Shown piece after piece: positions 17,503-25,922 of a DNA stretch of 64,000 bases (the stretch's first letter is position 1; the number at the start of each line of letters is the position of its first letter). Location: the NCBI GenBank assembly GCA_036406675.1, contig DASXAO010000084.1, forward strand, positions 62,001 through 126,000, given 5' to 3'. The notes beneath the pieces are model-generated. The model searched no databases and was not told where the DNA came from. It saw only the letters and a program-made list of their open reading frames with translations. The position numbers were made by a program, and so were the translations under genes. This stretch comes from SCGC-AG-212-J23 sp036406675. GTDB lineage: Bacteria; Pseudomonadota; Gammaproteobacteria; Burkholderiales; SG8-39.

Positions 17503-18255
17503 ATGAAACCCACCCTTTCAACGATTGCCGCAGTAATCAGTATCGCTTTCAGCGTTCCCGCAGTTGCCCAGGAAAACCAGTTGCCGACCGAAGCGTTCCT
17601 GGGTGCGCCGTCCGACGGGCGCGTCGTCATGGACACCTATGGCAACTGCGTGAGGACATCGCAGTGGAACTCAGACCGGAACATCGTCGGTTGCGGAAAG
17701 CCGAAGCCCGCACCCGTCGCCGCGGTTGCCCCGCAGTCCACACAATCCGCCGCGCCAGCGGCTGCGGCCGCCGCCGCCCCGGCCGCCGCCGCCGCGCCGG
17801 CCGCGTCGTCCTCGGATTCGTCTGCCTCTTCTGCCGCCGCCGTCGTGCCGGCCGCCGCCATTGCGGCCGCCGCCCCGTCGCAGAACAAGCCGATGCGCAC
17901 GGTCACGGTCAGCGGCGACGCGTTCTTCGACACCAACAAGGCGACGTTCCGGAAGGAAGCGCAGCCCGAGCTCGAGAAGATCTCGCAGCGCGTGCGCAAC
18001 GTAACCTCGGTCGACGCCGTCCAGATCACCGGCTTTACCGACAACACCGGCACCGCCGACTACAACCAGAAGCTTTCCGAGGCACGCGCCTCGACGGTGA
18101 AGGACTTCCTGGTGAAGAACGGGGTCGACCCCTCCAAGATCACCATCGTGGGCAAGGGGGCGGCCGACCCGGTCGCCGACAACTCCACGAAGGAAGGCCG
18201 GGCCAAGAACCGGCGCGTGGAGGTGATGGTCAAGGGCGCCGTCGAAGGCCAGTAG
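17503..18255 (+). CDS. OmpA-family outer-membrane protein with Ala/Pro linker
   Basis: 250 residues: a signal peptide (1-22, ending AVAQ), a short Cys-containing segment (YGNCVRTSQW ... VGCGKPKP), a low-complexity linker of Ala, Pro and Ser (about 75-130), then an OmpA peptidoglycan-binding domain (FFDTNKATFRKEAQ, ITGFTDNTGTADYNQKLSEARA, NRRVEVMVKG). The two-Cys N-terminal pattern is usual for betaproteobacterial OmpA relatives. The ATG follows GGAGG. It probably links the outer membrane to the cell wall. Confidence 0.88.
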   Translation: MKPTLSTIAAVISIAFSVPAVAQENQLPTEAFLGAPSDGRVVMDTYGNCVRTSQWNSDRNIVGCGKPKPAPVAAVAPQSTQSAAPAAAAAAAPAAAAAPAASSSDSSASSAAAVVPAAAIAAAAPSQNKPMRTVTVSGDAFFDTNKATFRKEAQPELEKISQRVRNVTSVDAVQITGFTDNTGTADYNQKLSEARASTVKDFLVKNGVDPSKITIVGKGAADPVADNSTKEGRAKNRRVEVMVKGAVEGQ

Positions 18256-18326
18256 CCGCCCTGCTGCCCGATCACCCCGGCCGGGCGTATTGCGTCCGGC
18301 CGGCGCTTGCGCCAGTCTGACGACCG

Positions 18327-21230
18327 ATGAATCTGCGGCCGCGCACTCGCTGGATCGTGCTTGGAGCCTCGGCGCTCCTGCTCGCGGGTTATGCCGCCGC
18401 CGGGTTCTTCGTCGTCCCTCGCGTGGCGCGCTCGCAGATCGAGGCCTTCGTCGTCGAGACCCTGCATCGCCGAATCGAGCTCGGCGAAATCCGCTTCAAC
18501 CCGTTCACCTTCGAAGCGAATATCTCGGACCTCAAGCTCGCCGAGGCGGACGGCGCGCCGCTCGTCGCATTCCGGCACCTGAAGGTCAACGCGGAGCTCG
18601 CATCGCTGTGGTGGCGCGGGGTGGTGCTGAAAGAGCTCGAGCTCACGGCACCCGATATCAATGTGGTCATCGCGCCGGATGGAAGCGTCAATCTCGCGCA
18701 GCTCGCCCCGAGTTCGGCGCCAGCGGGGCCCGCGCCGGACAAGCCGAAGGCCGACGAGCGGCCGATGCCGGTGCACGTCGGCAGGCTCTCGATCGCCGAC
18801 GGACGCCTCGCCTTCGAGGATCGCACCCACAAGCATCCCTTCCGCACCGAGCTGACCCCGCTCTCCTTCTCGCTCACCGATTTCCGCACCGACGTCGGCC
18901 ACCAGAACGCCTACAGCTTCTCCGGCAGCACAAAGGCCGCCGAGAGGCTGGAGTGGAACGGCACGTTCACGGTGCAGCCGCTCGGGTCGAGCGGGACGGT
19001 CAGCGTCACCGCCCTGCGGCTCGCGACGATCGACGCTTACCTCGAAGACATCCTGCCGATCAAGCTCGCGTCGGGCACGGGGCAATTCGACGCCAGCTAC
19101 CGGTTCGAGCTTCAGCCGCTGGCGCTGGATATCGCGGCCCCGTCGATCAAGGTGCAAGACCTGTCGCTCGCCGAGCGCGGCGCTGCGGCCGCCGCGCCGA
19201 TCGTCATTCCGCAGACGGAGGCGGAAGGCTTCGCCTTCTCCCTGTCGCGACAGGATGTCGGCTTCAAGCGTCTCTACGCGCGGGGAGCGCGCGTCGACAT
19301 CCTGCGCGAGCCCGACGGCAGCATCAATCTCTCGCACCTGGTCAAGTCATCGCCCGATTCACCGCCTGCCTCGCCGTCCGAAAAGCAGGCGAATGATTCG
19401 GGCCCGCCGTGGACGGTTCACGCCGACCTCATCGCGCTCGAGGGCGCGACGGTGGCCACCGAGGACCGCACCACCTCGCCGCCTGCCAAGATCCAGCTCT
19501 CGCCGATCGCAATCACGCTCGACGGCTGGAGCACCGCGGCCACGGCCCCCATGAAGGTGGACGCGAAGGTCGGCATCGAGCAGCGCGGGCTCCTGAGCGT
19601 GGCCGGCGATGTCGGGCTCGAGCCGCCGAGCGCGAAGCTGGCGGTCGACCTGAAGGACTTCCCGCTCCCCGTGCTTCAGCCCTATATCGCTCAATCGACG
19701 GCCATGACGCTGCACTCCGGCCGCCTGGGCGTGAAGGGCGATGTCGCATTCACGGCGCCCGCGGACAAGCCGGTGACGTCGAAAATCACCGGCGAGGTGA
19801 GAGTCGACGACGTACGGACCACCGATCGGCTGCTGCGCGAGGATTTCGTCAAGTGGACCTCGCTCGCGATCACCGGGATCCAGTTCCAGCAGCAGCCGGA
19901 CCGCCTGCGCATCGATCGCATCGTCGCCCGCAAGCCCTATGCGCGCGTGGTCATCGCCGAGGATGGCACGCTCAATGTCTCCGAGGTGCTGGCGCCGCAG
20001 AAGGAAACAACAAAAAAGGAAGTCTCTGAAAAGAAACGCGACACGCGCGCGTCCAAGCCGTTCCCGGTCGCGATCCGCACGGTCCAGGTGATCGACGGCT
20101 CGGCGAATTTCGCCGATCACTCGATCCAGCCCAATTTCGCGAGCGGAATCGTCGGGCTCAACGGCGAGGTCAGCGGGCTGTCGTCGGACCCCGGATCGCG
20201 CGCCAAGGTCGCCATTCGCGGAAGCGTCGACCAGTATTCGCCGGTCGAGCTCACCGGCGAGGTGAACCTGCTCTCCGCCGCGGTGTATTCGGATCTGGCG
20301 TTCAAGTTCAGCAACATCGAGCTCACCACGTTCAATCCCTACTCCGGCAAGTTCGCGGGCTACGCCATCAGCAAGGGCAAGCTTTCGACCGCGATGAAAT
20401 ACAAGGTCGAGGAGCGCAAGCTCGACGCGCAGCACCACGTGGTGGTCGATAACCTCGAGTTCGGCGAGGCGACCCACTCGAAGGACGCGGCGCCGATCCC
20501 GATCAAGTTCGGCGTGGCGCTGCTCAAGGACCGCCGCGGCGTGATCGAGCTCGACCTGCCGGTGAGCGGCACGCTCGACGATCCCGAGTTCCGCGTCGGG
20601 CCGCTGATCTGGAAGGCCGTGGTGACCGTGCTGACGAAGATCGTCACCGCGCCGTTCGCGGCGATCGGCGCGATGTTCGGCGGCGGCGACGACCTCGCGT
20701 TCGTCGACTTCGAGCCGGGCTCGGCGACCTTGAGCGAGGAGTCGACCAAGAAGCTCGGCACGCTGGCGAACGGCCTGGTCGAGCGCCCGCAAATCCGGCT
20801 GAACGTGCCGAACACGATCGCCACGAAGGCCGACAGCGACGTGGTCGCCAAGCAGTCGCTCGCCACGCTCATCCCGCCGGTGGATTCCTCGAAGCCCTTC
20901 GACGACGTCGCGAAAAGGAAGCGCCTCGAGGCGTTCGAAATGGTCTACCGCGCCCGGCTGAAGACCATGCCGGTCTATCCGGCGGAAATCCAGGCCTCCA
21001 AGGACCCGAACCTCGACGCGCGCCTGGGGTTCGTCCAGTCCGCGCTGCTCGAAAATCTGAAGCCCACGCCCGCCGCGCTCGACACCCTGGGCCAGCAGCG
21101 CGCGAACGCGGTGCGCGACGCCCTGCTCTCGAACAAGGAGCTCAATCCCGAGCGCGTCTTCATCGTGGCAAAACCGGTCGAGGCCGCGCCGGCCACCGAC
21201 GCGGTGCGCATGGAGATGAAGCTCGAATAA
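18327..21230 (+). CDS. DUF748 (AsmA-like) envelope protein
   Basis: 967 residues. A single N-terminal membrane anchor (about 9-31) is followed by long repeated beta-rich DUF748/AsmA-type segments (for example LELTAPDINVVIAPDGSVNL and ARVVIAEDGTLNVSEVL) and, near 740-800, VDLPVSGTLDDPEFRVGPLIWKA-like sequence typical of DUF748 C-termini. The last about 200 residues include VDFEPGSATLSEES, resembling an OmpA-like strand. AsmA-like proteins act in the periplasm in lipid transport or outer-membrane assembly; the precise role here is inference. Confidence 0.85.
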   Translation: MNLRPRTRWIVLGASALLLAGYAAAGFFVVPRVARSQIEAFVVETLHRRIELGEIRFNPFTFEANISDLKLAEADGAPLVAFRHLKVNAELASLWWRGVVLKELELTAPDINVVIAPDGSVNLAQLAPSSAPAGPAPDKPKADERPMPVHVGRLSIADGRLAFEDRTHKHPFRTELTPLSFSLTDFRTDVGHQNAYSFSGSTKAAERLEWNGTFTVQPLGSSGTVSVTALRLATIDAYLEDILPIKLASGTGQFDASYRFELQPLALDIAAPSIKVQDLSLAERGAAAAAPIVIPQTEAEGFAFSLSRQDVGFKRLYARGARVDILREPDGSINLSHLVKSSPDSPPASPSEKQANDSGPPWTVHADLIALEGATVATEDRTTSPPAKIQLSPIAITLDGWSTAATAPMKVDAKVGIEQRGLLSVAGDVGLEPPSAKLAVDLKDFPLPVLQPYIAQSTAMTLHSGRLGVKGDVAFTAPADKPVTSKITGEVRVDDVRTTDRLLREDFVKWTSLAITGIQFQQQPDRLRIDRIVARKPYARVVIAEDGTLNVSEVLAPQKETTKKEVSEKKRDTRASKPFPVAIRTVQVIDGSANFADHSIQPNFASGIVGLNGEVSGLSSDPGSRAKVAIRGSVDQYSPVELTGEVNLLSAAVYSDLAFKFSNIELTTFNPYSGKFAGYAISKGKLSTAMKYKVEERKLDAQHHVVVDNLEFGEATHSKDAAPIPIKFGVALLKDRRGVIELDLPVSGTLDDPEFRVGPLIWKAVVTVLTKIVTAPFAAIGAMFGGGDDLAFVDFEPGSATLSEESTKKLGTLANGLVERPQIRLNVPNTIATKADSDVVAKQSLATLIPPVDSSKPFDDVAKRKRLEAFEMVYRARLKTMPVYPAEIQASKDPNLDARLGFVQSALLENLKPTPAALDTLGQQRANAVRDALLSNKELNPERVFIVAKPVEAAPATDAVRMEMKLE

Positions 21231-21268
21231 CCTGTCGGCCATTTGCCGACGCACTGGAGGCAACGGCC

Positions 21269-21868
21269 ATGAAATCCGAAGGCAACCCACCGTCGCGCGG
21301 ATTCGTCGCGGACGCGCTGATCAGCGGCCTGCTCGTCGTCATTCCCGTCTACCTCGCCGTGCTGTTGCTGCTCAAGGCGATGCAATCGCTGGTCGGCCTG
21401 GTGCGGCCGCTCGCCGCGCTGCTTCCGGACTGGGTGCCGGCGGAGGACCTCCTGTCGCTCCTGCTGGTGCTGGTCTTGTGCTTCCTGGTCGGCGTCGCGC
21501 TGCGCACGCGGATCGGGCGCGCGGCGAGGGAGCGGATCGAAAAATCGCTGTTCCAGCGCATTCCCGGCTACGCGCTCTTCCGAGGCCTCGCCCAGCAGGT
21601 CTCCGGGGAAAGCCGGGAGAGCACCTGGAAGCCGGCGCTGGTCGAGACCGGGGACGGGCTGGTCCCGGGATTCATCATCGAAGAGCTCGACGACGGGCAG
21701 TACACGGTCTTCGTGCCGTCGGTACCCACGCCGCTCGCCGGGGCCGTCCTCGTGATCCCCCGCGAGCGCGTCCACGCGCTCAACGTCCCGTTCACGAGCG
21801 CCATCCAGGTCGTCTCCAAGTGGGGCTCGGGCTCGAAGGCGCTCGTCGCCGCAATGAAAGCCAAATGA
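21269..21868 (+). CDS. DUF502 family membrane protein
   Basis: 199 residues with two transmembrane segments (about 12-36 and 58-80) and a soluble C-terminal domain (SVPTPLAGAVLVIPRERVHAL). The order 'RGFVADALISGLLVVIPVYL ... RIEKSLFQRIPGYALFR' matches DUF502, whose members are inner-membrane proteins of unknown function. It follows DUF748 by 38 bases and its stop overlaps the next gene's ATG (ATGA). Confidence 0.85.
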   Translation: MKSEGNPPSRGFVADALISGLLVVIPVYLAVLLLLKAMQSLVGLVRPLAALLPDWVPAEDLLSLLLVLVLCFLVGVALRTRIGRAARERIEKSLFQRIPGYALFRGLAQQVSGESRESTWKPALVETGDGLVPGFIIEELDDGQYTVFVPSVPTPLAGAVLVIPRERVHALNVPFTSAIQVVSKWGSGSKALVAAMKAK

Positions 21869-22287
21869 AGTGGCTCGCCGGCTTTGCGATCGTGCTTGGC
21901 ATTCAGGCGTGCACGCTCGCCCAGGCGAAGCCCGACGAGCCGCTCGAGAACACCTACTGGCGGCTCGACTGGCTTGCCGGCGCGGCGGTCGGCACCGCGC
22001 CCGGCGCGCGCGAGCAGCACTTCATCCTGCATCGCGACGGCCGGCGCGTGAGCGGCTCGGGCGGCTGCAACCGGTTCACCGGCGGCTACGAGCTCTCGGG
22101 CGAGCGGCTCAGCTTCGCCAAGATGGCCGGTACCATGATGGCCTGCCAGGAAAGCATGGAGAGCGAGCGGGCGTTTCTCCAGGCGCTGGGAAAAGCGCAA
22201 AAGGCGCGGGTCCAAGAGCAGCAGCTCGAGCTGTTCGACGCCGACGGCAAGGTCCTCGCCCGTTTCCAGGCAGTGCACCTCAAGTAA
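21865..22287 (+). CDS. META-domain (HslJ-like) secreted protein
   Basis: 140 residues. The signal region (MKWLAGFAIVLGIQACTLAQA) contains a Cys16 that may be a poor lipobox. The META domain is clear: NTYWRLDWLAG, RRVSGSGGCNRFTGGYEL and AGTMMACQESMESERAFLQAL. The start is fixed by ATGA overlap with DUF502. It is a distant paralogue of the META lipoprotein at 11189; an envelope stress role is possible. Confidence 0.83.
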   Translation: MKWLAGFAIVLGIQACTLAQAKPDEPLENTYWRLDWLAGAAVGTAPGAREQHFILHRDGRRVSGSGGCNRFTGGYELSGERLSFAKMAGTMMACQESMESERAFLQALGKAQKARVQEQQLELFDADGKVLARFQAVHLK

Positions 22288-22291
22288 CGTC

Positions 22292-22798
22292 CTACTGGGA
22301 CTTGAGGACCACCAGGCCGGTCAGAAAAAGCAGCCCGATCAAAAAGGGCACGGCATAGAAGAGCCACAGCACCAGCGTGGCCGTCCGGCGCGACACGCTT
22401 GCGGAAACGCGCTGCGTCAGCTTGAGCTCGATCGGCTGTACGGCGCCGCCGGATTCGCGCTCGATCTCTTCCGCAAGCTCCACGGTCGCGATGAGCATGC
22501 GGAAGTAGTAGCAGCGATCAAGCAGGAAGAGCGACACGAGGAGCAGCATGCCCACGAAGAAGATGCCGACACCGACGTGCAGACGGTAGGCGAAGAAGGT
22601 CACCGTGCTGTCGGGATACTGGCCGGCGCTGACGATCGCGGCGCCGTAGACCGCGATCACCATGGAAAGGCCGATTGAGCGCGTGCGCATCAGCATGTCG
22701 TTGAAGTGCATTTGCGTGTCGATCACCGCCCGCCAGCGCTGCACGAAGGCGAGCTGGTTGCGGTCCTCTTGCAGCAATTGCTGGTCGCTCACGGCCAT
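22292..22798 (-). CDS. Membrane protein with four hydrophobic segments
   Basis: 168 residues: a charged N-terminus (LQEDRNQLAFVQRWRAVIDTQMHFND), then hydrophobic segments about 42-60, 72-95 and 143-165, separated by a charged loop containing VELAEEIERESGG. It resembles bacterial proteins annotated as 'RipA family octameric membrane protein' or hypothetical; I cannot assign it with confidence. The ATG at 22798 has no strong ribosome-binding site. It lies 19 bases downstream of the YqjK-like gene and could be part of that operon. Confidence 0.65.
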   Translation of the reverse strand: MAVSDQQLLQEDRNQLAFVQRWRAVIDTQMHFNDMLMRTRSIGLSMVIAVYGAAIVSAGQYPDSTVTFFAYRLHVGVGIFFVGMLLLVSLFLLDRCYYFRMLIATVELAEEIERESGGAVQPIELKLTQRVSASVSRRTATLVLWLFYAVPFLIGLLFLTGLVVLKSQ

Positions 22799-22817
22799 CG
22801 TTACGCCCTCCGGAGAA

Positions 22818-23084
22818 TCATCCCAGGAACCGTCGCACCAGCGAGTAGACGAGCCACACCCGCGTGAGCCATGGGGGGATGACGCGCGGCAGGAGCCCCC
22901 CGACGGCGCCGGCGGCAAGCGTTGCGATGATCGGGTGCACCCTGACCGTGGTCAGAAGCCGATCGACCGCAGCGGCTTTAGCGGTGAGCGGCACGGCGGA
23001 AGCGGCGACCGCGGCCCGCTGCGCCGCGCACTGCTCGACCAGGCCGATTCGGCGCCGCCGCAGCTCGCGGGCGCCGAAGATCAC
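22818..23084 (-). CDS. YqjK-like protein
   Basis: 88 residues: an Arg/Leu-rich helix (ARELRRRRIGLVEQCAAQR), a central Ala-rich helix and a C-terminal hydrophobic segment (HPIIATLAAGAVGGLLPR). The position as third gene of a YqjD-YqjE-YqjK set and the overlap with the previous stop (23081-23084) support this assignment; the sequence alone would not. Confidence 0.6.
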   Translation of the reverse strand: MIFGARELRRRRIGLVEQCAAQRAAVAASAVPLTAKAAAVDRLLTTVRVHPIIATLAAGAVGGLLPRVIPPWLTRVWLVYSLVRRFLG

Positions 23085-23446
23085 GGCTTGATCGCCTCGT
23101 AGTCGCGCCGCAGCTCGGCTAGCGTGGCGCCGAAAGCGCGGCGCTTGGCGCGGGCGAACCGCATCACCGCGAAGGCGAGCAGCGCCGCCGCCAGGAAGAA
23201 GGCGCCGGCGACGATCGCGGCCACGAGAAGACGGTATTCGGGCGCCACCGCGACCACGACGGCAAAGGCGGCAAAGGCGATGCCCAGGATGCCGAGGATC
23301 AGCGCGGCGAGAGCGCCGATCAGCAGCGTGGCGATGCGCGCCAGCTCCTCGCGCAACTCGACGCTGAAGAGCTCGAAGCGGGTCTGCCCGAGCGATATGA
23401 GGTCGGCGAGCATGGTGCGCGCCGACTCGAGCACGCTCTCGCTCAT
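23081..23446 (-). CDS. Phage-holin-family / YqjE (DUF1469) inner-membrane protein
   Basis: 121 residues with an amphipathic N-terminus (LADLISLGQTRFELFSVELREELARI) and two adjacent transmembrane helices (about 37-68 and 70-95), the standard YqjE plan. Its start overlaps the YqjD-like stop. Such proteins pair with YqjD at the membrane and are linked to stationary-phase envelope stress; function is otherwise unknown. Confidence 0.8.
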   Translation of the reverse strand: MSESVLESARTMLADLISLGQTRFELFSVELREELARIATLLIGALAALILGILGIAFAAFAVVVAVAPEYRLLVAAIVAGAFFLAAALLAFAVMRFARAKRRAFGATLAELRRDYEAIKP

Positions 23447-23712
23447 TTGCGTGCGAGCAGGAGACCGACGACCAGGCCGACGCCCGCGGCGATGCCGATC
23501 GCGGCGAGCGGATGGTCGCGCACCTGCGCCTCGATCTGGAATCCGGCGTCCTCCATGCGGGCGCGCGCCTTGCGGAGCGCCTCCTCGGCGCGGCCGCGGA
23601 GCTCGTGCAGGCGTTCGGCGTCCTGGCCGGAGGCCGCCTTCAGAAGCTCCTCGGCGGCGGCCACGACCTCGCGGTACTCGTCCATCAGCTTGTCGCCGCT
23701 GGCAGCATCCAT
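23443..23712 (-). CDS. DUF883 (YqjD/ElaB-type) membrane-anchored protein
   Basis: 89 residues: a long acidic/Ala-rich helix (YREVVAAAEELLKAASG...) ending in a single C-terminal transmembrane helix with GIAAGVGLVVGLLLARK. This is the YqjD/ElaB/YgaM plan, ribosome-associated tail-anchored proteins of stationary phase in Escherichia coli. The ATG at 23712 is chosen over 23742 because it follows AAAGGAGG at the right distance. Confidence 0.85.
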   Translation of the reverse strand: MDAASGDKLMDEYREVVAAAEELLKAASGQDAERLHELRGRAEEALRKARARMEDAGFQIEAQVRDHPLAAIGIAAGVGLVVGLLLARK

Positions 23713-23750
23713 GGGACCTCCTTTTGCATTGGGTGTAACCATGATCCTAG

Positions 23751-23775
23751 GAAAAAGGGGTCAGGGCAATTTTTC
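23751..23775. repeat. Single unit of the GGGGTCAGGGCAATTTTT sister repeat
   Basis: A tract, GGGGTCAGGGCAA and a T tract, ending at the stop codon (TGA on the minus strand, 23774-23776) of the hydrolase gene. It differs at one base from the arms of the inverted pair at 47711-47758, and it shares the A-tract/T-tract frame of the GGGACAG family. Confidence 0.7.
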
Positions 23776-24931
23776 AGGCCGAAAAACTCAAGCCCCGCTG
23801 GTCGATGCGGAAAACATCGGCGAGCCAGTCGATCATCAGCTCCTGGCCGAGCGTCGGATTGTCGTGCTGACAGTGCTCGGCGCCGGTCTCTTCGGCGCTC
23901 GTCAAACGCAGCGTCACCTTCACGCCTTTCGATTTCGCATATTCGTAGACGGTCTTCGAATTCTCCACGCCGAGCACGTCGTGGCCGCCGTGCAGCACGA
24001 GATACGGACAGCGCATCTCGCCGAGCACGCCCTCGAGCTTGAAGGGGCGCGCCTTCTCGATCGCCTCGGCCATGCTCTTCGCCCCGAACACCCACTTCAT
24101 GTGGTTGGCGAGCGCGTGACCTTCGCCGCGATCGCGGAAGCGCTGCTCGACGTCCCAGATCGCGCCGTGCGAGATGCACGCCGCGAGGCGGTGTTCCTTC
24201 GATCCGGCGCGTGCCGAGTAGTAGCCGCCCAGGCTCGAGCCGCTGACCGCGATTCGGCTTGCATCCACATCGGTTCTTCCGGACAGGAAGTCGATGCACC
24301 GGCCAACCGGAACTTCGTAGTCGTAGCGCGTCGGCACTTCGTGCCGGCGCAGCGTGCCGCCCTGCCCGGGCCCGTCCACCAGCAGCGCCGCGATGCCGCG
24401 CTGGACGGCGCCGTGGCCGGTCATGAACCAGAGCTCGTCCTTGAACGAGTCGAGGCCGCCGAAGGAAATCAGGACCGGGCACTTCGCCTGGCCTTTCGGC
24501 TTGATGAGATAGGCGGGCATCGACACGCCGTTCTCATACGGGATCTCGACCGCCTCTCCTCCGACATAGCGCAACCACTTGCGGCTTGCGCGCTCGCACT
24601 GGTCGAACGTGGCGAGCCGCCGCGGATCGTCGGGCAGCAGCCAGAACTCGGCCGAGCGGTAATAGTCCGCCGCGCGCAGCCAGCAATTCATCGCGGTGCG
24701 GATGTGGCCTTTCTCTTCTTCCTCGTCGCCGCGGCGGTGGTTTCTCTCGGCGACGCGCAGCCATTCCTCATGCCAGCTGTCGTCGTCCCCGGGCTTCATT
24801 CGGCTCGCCGCCTGGAACACCTCGCTTACGGCGCCGCCGCCTTCCTGCGTCTCGCCGAGCGCGCGGCGGAATTGGTACGACCAGAAGAAATGCTCAGGCC
24901 AGTGATGCCACCCGAACGGTTCGTATTTCAT
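23774..24931 (-). CDS. Alpha/beta hydrolase of FrsA/dihydroxypseudooxynicotine-hydrolase type
   Basis: 385 residues. An N-terminal helical region (to about 150) is followed by an alpha/beta-hydrolase core: VLISFGG, the elbow SGSSLGG with Ser233 as nucleophile, LHGGHDVLG for the acid and AEHCQHDN for the His. The long helical N-terminus and C-C hydrolase-like core resemble FrsA/DUF1100-type enzymes, some of which cleave C-C bonds in aromatic breakdown. The stop overlaps a repeat unit. The ATG at 24931 overlaps the stop of the upstream Bug gene, so the pair is translationally coupled. Confidence 0.83.
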   Translation of the reverse strand: MKYEPFGWHHWPEHFFWSYQFRRALGETQEGGGAVSEVFQAASRMKPGDDDSWHEEWLRVAERNHRRGDEEEEKGHIRTAMNCWLRAADYYRSAEFWLLPDDPRRLATFDQCERASRKWLRYVGGEAVEIPYENGVSMPAYLIKPKGQAKCPVLISFGGLDSFKDELWFMTGHGAVQRGIAALLVDGPGQGGTLRRHEVPTRYDYEVPVGRCIDFLSGRTDVDASRIAVSGSSLGGYYSARAGSKEHRLAACISHGAIWDVEQRFRDRGEGHALANHMKWVFGAKSMAEAIEKARPFKLEGVLGEMRCPYLVLHGGHDVLGVENSKTVYEYAKSKGVKVTLRLTSAEETGAEHCQHDNPTLGQELMIDWLADVFRIDQRGLSFSA

Positions 24932-25884
24932 TGCGGTTGGAACCCTATGTCTTTGACGAGCTTCCCATATTTGTCGTAGTCGCCCTTCAGCACCTGAGCG
25001 AAGAACTCGGGCGATTCGGTCCGGATGATGAGGCCGGCGGCTTCGAGCTTCTCGGCGATGTCGGGGACGCGCATGGCGAGGTTGATCGCTTCGTTCAGCT
25101 TGAGCACGATCTCGCGCGGCGTCTTCGCCGGCGCGGCGTAGCCGAACCAGCCGCCCGAGTCGTATCCCGGCACGTCTTCCGAAGCGGCCGGCGTGTCGGG
25201 CCACAGCGCGGGCCGGGTCTTGTTGGTCGTTGCGAGGATGCGCAGCCGTCCCGACTTGATGTGCGGCGTCATGCCGGTGATGCCGTCGATGCCCACCTGC
25301 ACCTGCCCGCCGATGATGTCGGTGGCGATCGCCGCGCTGCCCTTGTAGGGCACGTGCGTATAGGTAAAGCCGGCCATCGTACGCAGGTGCTCGAAGGCGA
25401 GGTGCGGGAAGCCGCCCTCGCCGTTGGTCGCGACGGTGAGCTTGCCGGGATTCGCCTTGGCGTAGCGCACCATCTCGCCGATGCTCTTGAACGGCGCCGC
25501 CGGGTTGGCGACGATCGCGAGGTAGTTGAAGGTCGTCACCGAGATCGGCGCGAAATCCTTCAGCGGGTCGTACGGGATGTTCTTCGAGGTGTGCGGCAGC
25601 ACGACCATGTTGCCGCCCTGCACGCACGCGATGGTGTAGCCATCGGCGGGCTGCTTCGCCACGTAATCGAGCCCCAGCATGCCGCTCGCGCCCGGCCGGT
25701 TCTCCACGATCACCTGCTGCCCGAGGCGCTCGGACATCTTCGGCGCGATGAGCCGCGACATGATGTCGGTGGTGTTGCCCGGCGGGAACGGGATGATGAT
25801 GCGGACCGGCTTCGAGGGGTACGGCTGCGCCTGGGCAAGCGCGGCGAATAATCCCAGAAGCAAAAAGAGCAGACGGTGTTTCAT
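24928..25884 (-). CDS. Bug/TctC-family substrate-binding protein (2 of 6)
   Basis: 318 residues with a signal peptide ending ALAQA and mature start YPSKPVRIIIPFPPG. The family motifs GNTTDIMSRL, VENRPGASGMLG, QPADGYT, YDPLKDFAPI and HVPYKGSAAIATDIIGGQVQ are intact. The ATG follows AGGAGG. It is coupled to a C-C-type hydrolase downstream and lies directly after a CocE-like hydrolase gene upstream, so the ligand is probably an ester, amide or ring-cleavage acid. Repeat units bound it on the 5' side. Confidence 0.92.
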   Translation of the reverse strand: MKHRLLFLLLGLFAALAQAQPYPSKPVRIIIPFPPGNTTDIMSRLIAPKMSERLGQQVIVENRPGASGMLGLDYVAKQPADGYTIACVQGGNMVVLPHTSKNIPYDPLKDFAPISVTTFNYLAIVANPAAPFKSIGEMVRYAKANPGKLTVATNGEGGFPHLAFEHLRTMAGFTYTHVPYKGSAAIATDIIGGQVQVGIDGITGMTPHIKSGRLRILATTNKTRPALWPDTPAASEDVPGYDSGGWFGYAAPAKTPREIVLKLNEAINLAMRVPDIAEKLEAAGLIIRTESPEFFAQVLKGDYDKYGKLVKDIGFQPQ

Positions 25885-25897
25885 GATCCTCCTCGGG

Positions 25898-25922
25898 AAA
25901 ACGTGGTCTGTCCCTGTTATTT
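25898..25922. repeat. Single GGGACAGACCACGT repeat unit
   Basis: Minus-strand reading: AAATAACAGGGACAGACCACG with a T tract. It lies between the Bug gene start and the CocE-like gene, and supplies the latter's stop TAA (25917-25919). Confidence 0.85.
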